Assembly (NCBI GenBank): GCA_014871385.1 | Contig: CM026426.1 | Coordinates: 75,926,934 to 75,990,933 of the forward strand | DNA from: Ceratodon purpureus | Taxonomy: Eukaryota; Streptophyta; Bryopsida; Pseudoditrichales; Ditrichaceae | Reading direction: 5' to 3' | Length of the DNA stretch: 64,000 nucleotides | Part shown: piece by piece, positions 56,901 through 64,000 of the stretch | Numbering within the stretch: position 1 is the stretch's first letter | Layout of the letters: every line of letters starts with the position of its first letter | Translations under genes and position numbers: made by a program | The notes under the pieces: generated by a model | Databases searched by the model: none | What the model was told of the DNA's origin: nothing | Seen by the model: the letters and a program-made list of their open reading frames with translations, nothing else

Positions 56901-58448
56901 GTAATTAATGTAGAGAACAAACTCAATTCTGACAGTCACATAATAAGTCCACAGATTTGTTCCGCTTTGGAAGTTGAACTTCAGAGTTCACTGTTTATTT
57001 AGTTTAAACTTCATGCGTCATTCCTCTGACGACAGTGCTTTCCTATGACTGTTTGGCCACAGCATTAGTTCCTTATCTAAACGACAATGTATTGTCCAGT
57101 GCGTTTTTAGTGATGTTACAGACCGATGTTATTCTTTGGAGGATGCCATTATTTGTATGTCGATTATACATTTGACTTCGCAAAAATCTGCTTTGTTGCC
57201 TACTTCAGGTTATTACCGAATACAATCGCTTGTAGTTTATGGTTCATATTGTGTGATGCCTAATACAAGTGCCAGTCACCGTAGAGGACTTTGTACACCT
57301 TCTCTGTGAAGAAGTGGAGGCAGAGTACCGTCGTCTCATTTTACATTGACTGTCAATCTCAAGTGTTTCATTACCCTAGGCTTATTGATTCCATAGTTTA
57401 TATAACGGTTCTAAATTTTCTGGATTCCTGCTTCTCTTATGAAAGGCCAATGAATATTTGTACATGAGGACAGCTCTTCGGAGTGGGTCGTTTAGGGTGT
57501 GGGCTGGCCTATAAAGCGTCAGAATATGAGTCTGGTATGACCCCAGGACCAGAGATGTCTGGCGACGAAAACCAACATCCGTAAGAAGAGGGATGAAACA
57601 TTGTTAGTCCCAAGAAGTACAAATACAGTATGATGACTGCGATGAACTATTCAAGGTCGAAAAATACATCATCCAGTATTTTCTACGGTATAGTGTATAC
57701 TACGGGTATGGTACAAAAGTCATTGCAGTCACATTCATATGGAACTCACACACAAATACCCAATCACATCGAACCACTGGCAAGATTGCCACGACATGAT
57801 AACAGTGGGGAACTAGAGCCAGATCGACGTTACGGAAAATGGGAAATCTAGTAGCGACTCATTGCCCTAGGGGTCCGGTTTCTTTTCAATTAAAAAAAAA
57901 AAGAGAAACAAATCAATGTTAATGCAAAGAAGGCAACAGGGGGAATGCCAAGGGAACCAGGGGTCCGGTTTAGCGTAGACAGTTGCTCAATCGAGCCTCT
58001 GGAGGACGATAATTTGACAGAATTAATCGCAGCGCCAAAAGAAAACGAAGCCCGAGCACAACCATGCAGCAGCATACATAATCCGTACTAAAAGGCAGTC
58101 AGTTGGAAAAATTGGAAGGCTTTGTAGACCACGGCATTAAAAGCTGAAACCAGATAACATCTACGCCATTGCAAGCCCCTGACGAAATTTGCTGAAACAA
58201 CTCACATGGAAGGTTCACCAAGTTACAGATTAAGAATGTAATAGAGATAAGATAATGTGAATCCAATCACCACCATCGAAAACCACCATTGAAAACCCGA
58301 GAATCAGAGTTCAATAATAGTGACTATAAATTCAAGATTTCAAAAATCATAGGTGATTTTTGAAGATAACTGAAAAAAAGACTGCAGTATTAACAATAAA
58401 ATTGAGACTGAAGAACACAAATTAACAGACTGGATATCAAATGTCACC

Positions 58449-58462
58449 TGGCGCGGGCGCCA
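58449..58462. repeat. TGGCGC palindrome 1
   Basis: TGGCGCGGGCGCCA, nearly perfect 14-bp palindrome; one of five in 3.5 kb. Confidence 0.8.
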
Positions 58463-58649
58463 AACGATCAAAGAGATTGCAAACATCAAAACAGTCAACC
58501 ACATTCATAGTACCACACGATAAGGTAGATGATCCATCCGCGAGATCGAACAACCGGTATCTAAATACAATCGTCCTTCACTGATGAGACATTATGGTAA
58601 GATTATATAGCCAACAAACATCTCAATGACATTTAAATTGAATGCATAA

Positions 58650-58663
58650 TGGCGCTAGCGCCA
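58650..58663. repeat. TGGCGC palindrome 2
   Basis: TGGCGCTAGCGCCA, perfect palindrome. Confidence 0.8.
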
Positions 58664-59309
58664 CTTGACAAACACAGCGCAATAGGAAACCTGGATAGTC
58701 AGAACGCTCTAAAAAAACAATTAGGTCCATGTCCAAATTGACACCCGACATCAATTCACCAAAATTTAATAAGATAAGAGTCTTCAAATTTCGATTGAAG
58801 GATATTTTGAATGTACTGACAGAAAAGGGAAAGTCATGTTATCAATAAAGTTGCAATATCTTTAACAAGAGAATTTCCAGATGCGGCTAAAATATATGAA
58901 AGAACTCCTATCATCATCTAAAGCCATTACCGGTGAAGGAGGCAGCGGCATCAAAAATTCATCCTCATGTCCCAGTCATTGAATCCCTACATCTAAACCC
59001 GGGAGCACGGTATCGATAGGCAGCATAAAATCTTAAATCAAAATCCCAGAGGCAGAATCCGTAATGGCGTATTCTAATATAACCATCTGCCAATACACTT
59101 GAATTTCATATTGGCGCATCCCAGATTATGGCCACTGCAGTTCTCGTGATTCGTGAGTACGAGGCAGAGAGCGCAATGTTCCCACAAATATCAATATATA
59201 GCTCCATTGAACGAGCACCTTTCATAGTGAGACTACCCGCCCCAGAAGACCATAGCTAACAACCTCAGAGCATGTCTGTGTGTGTCTCGACTGAGACTCC
59301 GTGTATCAA

Positions 59310-59768
59310 ATGGCACCAAAGAAGAGGAGACCGAGGAAGGCTTCCAGGCATATGAAGCGCCATGGGTCGAGACTGGCCACTGCAACGAGAGAGCGACGGA
59401 GACAAGCACTAAAGAACTGGTTCTCAGGTAAAACGATAGCACATCATCGTTAACTTTTACTTGGCATATCTTTTCAACACCATTGCATGATGCTGCATCG
59501 TTTGGCACACATCTCTCGTTCTAATTATCTAGTTTAGTAATAGTTCTCATTGAGAGTGAGCTTAAATCTTGTGCAGACTGCAGCTGCGCCTGGCACTCAG
59601 AGCTCAGCCGTATGATATCCATGTCGTCGCGAGTTCAAGGCATACAAACTGCTGAAAGTATGAGTCTCGAATCTACCGGCGCCGACATTTATCCGGAGTT
59701 TCGCTTGTAGGAATTGTCTGTCAACAAGGCAGCTGCTGAAGCAGTGAACGAGGAAGGCGGAAGTTCAG
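59310..59768 (+). pseudogene. small basic-N-terminus gene converging on the methyltransferase gene
   Basis: Exon 1 (59310-59427, ATG, CAG|GTAAAA donor) encodes a strongly basic start (MAPKKRRPRKASRHMKRHG, then TRERRRQALKNWF). The acceptor at 59576 joins in phase to exon 2 (59577-59768, donor CAG|GTACAG), which begins CSCAWHSEL and is Ser/Glu-rich, with one TAG at 59708-59710. A downstream exon was not found. The basic region suggests nuclear or DNA binding. No homologue is recognised. It reads toward the methyltransferase gene, ending about 300 bp from it, so the two could be the paired genes of one element. Confidence 0.45.
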
Positions 59769-61126
59769 GTACAGCATCTAAGAACTTCGAAATGATTTCT
59801 AAGTTCTGGGCAGACATAGTGAGGGATAGTGAGTAACTTGACCACTGCTACGGTGAGCACTGAAGGAATACCTTGGACATCCAGTAGTACCATATGCATT
59901 TGAGAATAGTAAGGCTGGTATGTTATTACAATAGCACAAAGATACATAAATGGTGATTCCATAGGAAATCCCTCAGTGTTGATCCTAAGACTATACTAAA
60001 TACATGCTGGCTATGATCACAGCTAGTGAATTGGACATGCGATGTTTAAATTAGCTAGCCATGCCAAACGAACTCTCACTCAACGCAGGATGCGCGTTAG
60101 TGTTGGAGTACGTCCCGTCGAGGTCTTGTAAGTGCTGTTAAAGTGACATGATCCGATTATCCTCCCTCCCAATGTCAGCGCTAGGTTCAACAGAGTCGTC
60201 AGATAGGAACATATAAATGCCATTGCGTCCTCCTCAAGTGCAAAAACATGGCGGCCATTGAGCTCACATGCCTGCACCGATGAACCTGTATAGAACAATA
60301 TATTGTTAGAGTTCTTCCCAGCTAAAAGGAACATTAAGTATTACATCAATGACATCATTTCGCTTACCTACTGCCCTTGTCAAGTCGAGAACGGCACTAC
60401 CCTTTCCGATGCAGATTTCTATCATGGATTCCATGAACGTAGGGGCCTTTTGTTTTGAACTACGGTATAATAATGTCTCCTTACAGCGCAGCAAATTGTC
60501 GTCAGTTACAACATTCTCGAGAACGTTGGACGATTCAGCACTCCAGTCCATGACCTTACTAGCGAATTCGTAAAATCGAAATTTGGTCTGGCTCATACAT
60601 TTCCTTCTAAGAACCTTAGCTTTAAAAAGTCGCTTCTGTGGACACAAGTCAGAGTAGGCCTCTTAGTCATGTTCAAAGTGCATCACTCACGTTTCGGTGG
60701 ACGATTAAAGAAGGGGTGGAGCAAATGAAGGGAAAAAATATTACCCAAGTAGGAAAAACGGTCTGTGATTTACAACGTAGAATGTCCTCAAACACTCCCA
60801 ATCATTAATCCAACTCCCCGACATGAGCAAAGGGTGCTCCTCAGCGGGAAGAAAGAAAAGAATTACACCGGAATCCGCCAAAACAGCTTCTGCAATGTGA
60901 AATATTGCCGGGAACGTTGTCTTCTTAAGCATATTCCAAACCGGCACCTTCGATTCATGCGGCAATGCCCCATTATCGTATCCAGGAACCTTGCTATTGT
61001 CAGGAGTGTCACAAATTATCAGGTCCACGCAATTCCTACTTGCAACATTGTCATGCTGCCGAAGCCTCCCACCGTTAATCTGTCACAAGAACACAACTTT
61101 TAAGGATCTACACCGAATTCATTACC

Positions 61127-61140
61127 TGGCGCCGGCGCCA
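61127..61140. repeat. TGGCGC palindrome 3
   Basis: TGGCGCCGGCGCCA, perfect; just upstream of the 61079 exon, in its preceding intron. Confidence 0.8.
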
Positions 61141-61269
61141 TGACCAAGTACAAAAGCGGGATACCATATATAAATACACGATATGGTAGTTCGTTATCTC
61201 CCCTAGAAGCACCGAACATTGACAGGTAAGAGCTGATGCCAAAACAAGGATATACTACATATGACCAGG

Positions 61270-61283
61270 TGGCGCCGGCGCCA
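61270..61283. repeat. TGGCGC palindrome 4
   Basis: TGGCGCCGGCGCCA, identical to palindrome 3, 143 bases away in the same intron. Confidence 0.8.
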
Positions 61284-61892
61284 AGAGTACAAAATACATG
61301 GAAGAATTCGGCCAAAATTAAGTGCATTGATCAAAGGACCAGACAAAGTCGACAATCGCATAGTCTCTCAGTTCTTTGAGTTACTAAAAATGAACATTAA
61401 GCAAGGAACATCTAATACAAACTGTTAAAAATACGTGCTTAAGCATCCCCATGTTCATGGTACCGGGACTCGGTCCATTCCACCGCACTGGACTACCTCT
61501 CACTGGACTCCACAGGCAAAAACAAAGCATAACATATATAGATGATAAACATGAAATCAGAGGAGTGTTGAACCAAGATCGAGAGTTTGAAAAAGAAGCT
61601 GCATGTCCAAGATTGATGTGGCGTGGGCGTCGTATGCCGAGTAGAAGAATTCTTGGGATCTAATCAACAATCCCCAATAGGAAGGCAGAAGTACAACCGC
61701 ATACCATCTAATATTAACGCACTCAAATTGCAAATGACATAACTAGGTCTCAAAACTGAATAACTAAGATGCGAATTGACGCTCGGAAGTTCAAGAAAAA
61801 TTATGAGCATCAGTGCAGCTCATTCTAACACCAAGGTGAAGCATGCCGAGGCAATGCCAAAGACTAGTAAATCCCCTACCAATGCAGCGAGA

Positions 61893-61906
61893 TGACGCCG
61901 GCGCCA
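61893..61906. repeat. TGGCGC palindrome 5
   Basis: TGACGCCGGCGCCA, one mismatch; near the 5' end of the same intron. Confidence 0.75.
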
Positions 61907-63829
61907 CTCAACAGTTCAGATGACAATCGATTCGATACGCAGCGCAAGGACTCTCTGAACAGAAAAATATCAAGTCAATCATAAAGAACTTCGGACATAT
62001 GAATACCTGCTTGATGGCGGCCAGAAAAGTCCCAAAAACAAAACGATCGATGCCTTCAAGCAAACTCTCGAAAGCAATGTTAATAGTCCGTTCCACTGGG
62101 GCATCCACGCCTTCTATAGGCAGAGCCGAGAATTTCAGATGATGCGATTCATCTGTTCCCGCCTTGGATATCTTCCTTAGCGACCTGGATGACATTTTTT
62201 TTGGGATGGAGGCAGAGGACGAAGGCTTTGACGCGTTACTATCCCTCAATGTGTCCTCAGGTCCCTTAATTGGCCTCGGGCGCAGATCATGGAATAGTTG
62301 AGTGGGTGGTTGCTTGTTGCCTTTAGTAGCACTCACAAGGGTTGTATCCTGGTCTTCCTCGGAACCGAGTCTCATCGAATTCACATCCCGGACTACGTCC
62401 GCAACAATAGCATCTGATTGGTCACCTGGCGGTTGCTGAGGAAGATGCGCCAGTCCAGCTTTGGCAGCAATAAGGACCTGCAGCTCAGTAAACAGCATTG
62501 GTCCGTAATGAGTGTCGAGCACATTGTTAGTAATAATCTCACACTTGTTTATTGGAACGTAAACTCTTTCCAACGAACCGGATATGGCAGAAAGTAGTGT
62601 AGAGGATAGTCTATAAGAAGTACCATCTACCGTTTCAGCTCCTCCATTCCAATCACCTTCCAAATTATCCGTTCCGATCTGCTCCACGATTCGATCAAGG
62701 GTTGAATCAAGAGCCAAAGCCTTCTCGGAGAGCGGGGCAGATTTTACGGCTTCAATCTCCCGTTCGACTCGTTCAAATATCTCCCTGTCACTTGAATCAA
62801 GGAAGTACCGTTCTTGCCCACCACTCTCTATGTACCAACTGAGGTACTTTAGATGAGGCGGACTTTATTCGAAAACATCGAACACGCTCGGCTTTGTCAA
62901 AATCCAGTTTAGAAAAATAGGAAACTTGCTAATGTTGCCATCTTCTTTAGGAATAAGAATGTGTGCCTCAATAATCAAGCGGACAAATCTCATAACAAAC
63001 CGACGAACTGCCATCTCTCCTTTTGCAAATGTCGTTTGGTCCTTCCAGCATTTATCCCTCACGGGTCCACTTTCACCAGCAAAGATTTCCGGAAAATACT
63101 TCTCAAACCCAAACGACATCACGTGATCAAAGTACTCGTCGAACAAAGGCTTCACCACCTCAGGCCGCAAAATTCCGATCCCCTTCTCACCTTTTGATTT
63201 CCCAGATAATTCAATCACCAACTCAAAGGCCCTCGTACCCATCTGATGAAAATAATACGAAACTATCAATTAATGTCGGAACTCGCAAGAACAAAATTCT
63301 CTGGCAAATGAAGTCAAATTACAAAACGAAATGAATGTGCACTTCAAGCGATGGAAGTAGCAATGACTGCAGGAGAAGAACTGCAAATCAGTCCACGAGA
63401 TGTAAGGCTTTAACCCATACTTACATGCTCCCACCACGCACGGCGGTTTAGCCATTTCTGAAATGCAGCTCTAGTAAAATCAAGGTCGGGAAAGTGATAC
63501 TTTAGCTTCAATTCGCTAGAGCTATTCCACAATTTTAGAATCCTTTTAATGTCCACCCCTTGCACACCTACAAGTATGCCAAGATTGTCCACTGTCATCG
63601 CCCCGGCCTTTTTCGAATTTGCGCGTGTGTGGATATCGAGTTCCTCAATAAGGTGGGGTTGGTACTTCGGGTTGCAGAGTCTAAATATCTTCTTCATGTA
63701 GTCGGTCTTCTCTTTTCTACAGGACTGAGCCGCGTCATATTTTGCCTCCTCAATCATTGCCGCGGATGGAATTGGGAATTCGTCCTTCAGCGCCTTGACT
63801 GCTTCACGCTCTGCGAGTATGATATCGCG

Positions 63830-64000
63830 CTGATAACATAGTTATAACATTGTTAGTCCTTGAAAAAATCACAAAATTCCAAAAGTCGATTCTAGCACAA
63901 ACATGATATCTATGTTGAGCAATCTGATCCGACCATCAATCACTAAATCGCACTTATGTTAATGAATGTGAACCTTAGCTCCTTTGGTATAAAAACCACA
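63830..64000. other. window edge, probable intron of the methyltransferase gene
   Basis: The TTATCAG acceptor at 63830-63832 implies that the gene continues upstream beyond the window. Confidence 0.5.

Larger units (their letters stand above)
56901..59309. other. spacer upstream of the methyltransferase region
   Basis: No gene supported. GGGGTCCGGTTT occurs at 57869 and 57958. Two TGGCGCNNGCGCCA palindromes lie at 58449 and 58650. Confidence 0.4.
60080..63829 (-). pseudogene. multi-exon gene with beta-class DNA amino-methyltransferase-like domain
   Basis: Minus-strand exons: 63829-63425 (donor GTAAGT; 5' start probably beyond the window), 63242-62007 (412 codons, one in-frame TAA at 62865), 61079-60745, 60635-60368 and 60285-60080 (stop). 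The N-terminal 500 or so residues are helical with no recognised fold. The C-terminal part has VDLIICDTPDN at the place of motif IV (DPPY), then VLADSGVILFFLPAEEH, a Lys/Arg/aromatic stretch, KAPTFMESM, and motif I VLDLTRAV|GSSVQA followed by GRHVFALEEDA, where the intron splits the AdoMet glycine loop in phase 1. Motif IV before motif I is the beta-class order of bacterial N6-adenine/N4-cytosine enzymes. DPPY is changed to DTPD and the loop lacks its first glycine. The junction 60745/60635 is one base out of phase. Probably a degraded copy. Confidence 0.6.

Overview
This window is eukaryotic and most likely from a streptophyte plant. The evidence is plant-type CACTA transposase pieces (Transpos_assoc, Tnp2, DUF4218 and DUF4216 regions), Mutator-like elements with 9-bp target duplications, an Emigrant/pogo-like MITE, and genes with GT-AG introns. 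Several repeated gene families here are not ones I know as flowering-plant transposon genes, so a seedless plant or charophyte-like genome is my weak guess. I see no rRNA, convincing tRNA, organelle DNA, CRISPR array or intact housekeeping gene. Almost all of the sequence is transposable elements, their decayed genes, and AT-rich or satellite-like spacer.

Layout. 0-6.9 kb: a coiled-coil ORF, a broken DDE-transposase-like gene, and a minus-strand Ty3-type retroelement relic with gag and protease but no reverse transcriptase. 7-14 kb: AT-rich spacer with a TCAATTAGACA motif field, a 447-bp TA-flanked MITE and a diverged fold-back relic. 14.7-17.7 kb: a complete non-autonomous CACTA element with a smaller Mutator-type MITE nested inside it, inserted in a decayed coiled-coil/zinc-finger gene that lies at 17.7-18.9 kb. 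19.6-20.9 kb: an inverted plus tandem AT-rich repeat. 21.3-24.6 kb: a second decayed coiled-coil/zinc-finger gene. 25.0-25.7 kb: a GC-rich module followed by a 70/140-bp tandem repeat. 26.8-29.2 kb and 32.6-39.3 kb: two paralogous multi-exon minus-strand genes (called B and A here), the second interrupted by a 3.8-kb Mutator-like element that carries an unrelated ORF. 40.6-45.7 kb: a nearly complete but broken CACTA transposase gene hit by two copies of a fold-back element with a pol III B-box-like core. 49.5-51.7 kb: the best-preserved coiled-coil family gene. 54.4-57.0 kb: a second, truncated CACTA transposase gene. 59.3-63.8 kb: a small basic-protein gene converging on a multi-exon gene whose C-terminal half looks like a beta-class bacterial-type DNA amino-methyltransferase.

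The elements are nested, so their relative order can be read: CACTA into the coiled-coil gene, then the Mutator MITE into the CACTA; fold-back elements into the CACTA transposase gene; the Mutator-like element into gene A. Most coding frames carry single stop codons or frameshifts, as expected of old silenced transposons. The items most worth following up are the methyltransferase-like gene with its surrounding TGGCGCNNGCGCCA palindromes, the B-box fold-back family, the 3.8-kb Mutator-like element with cargo, and gene family A/B.
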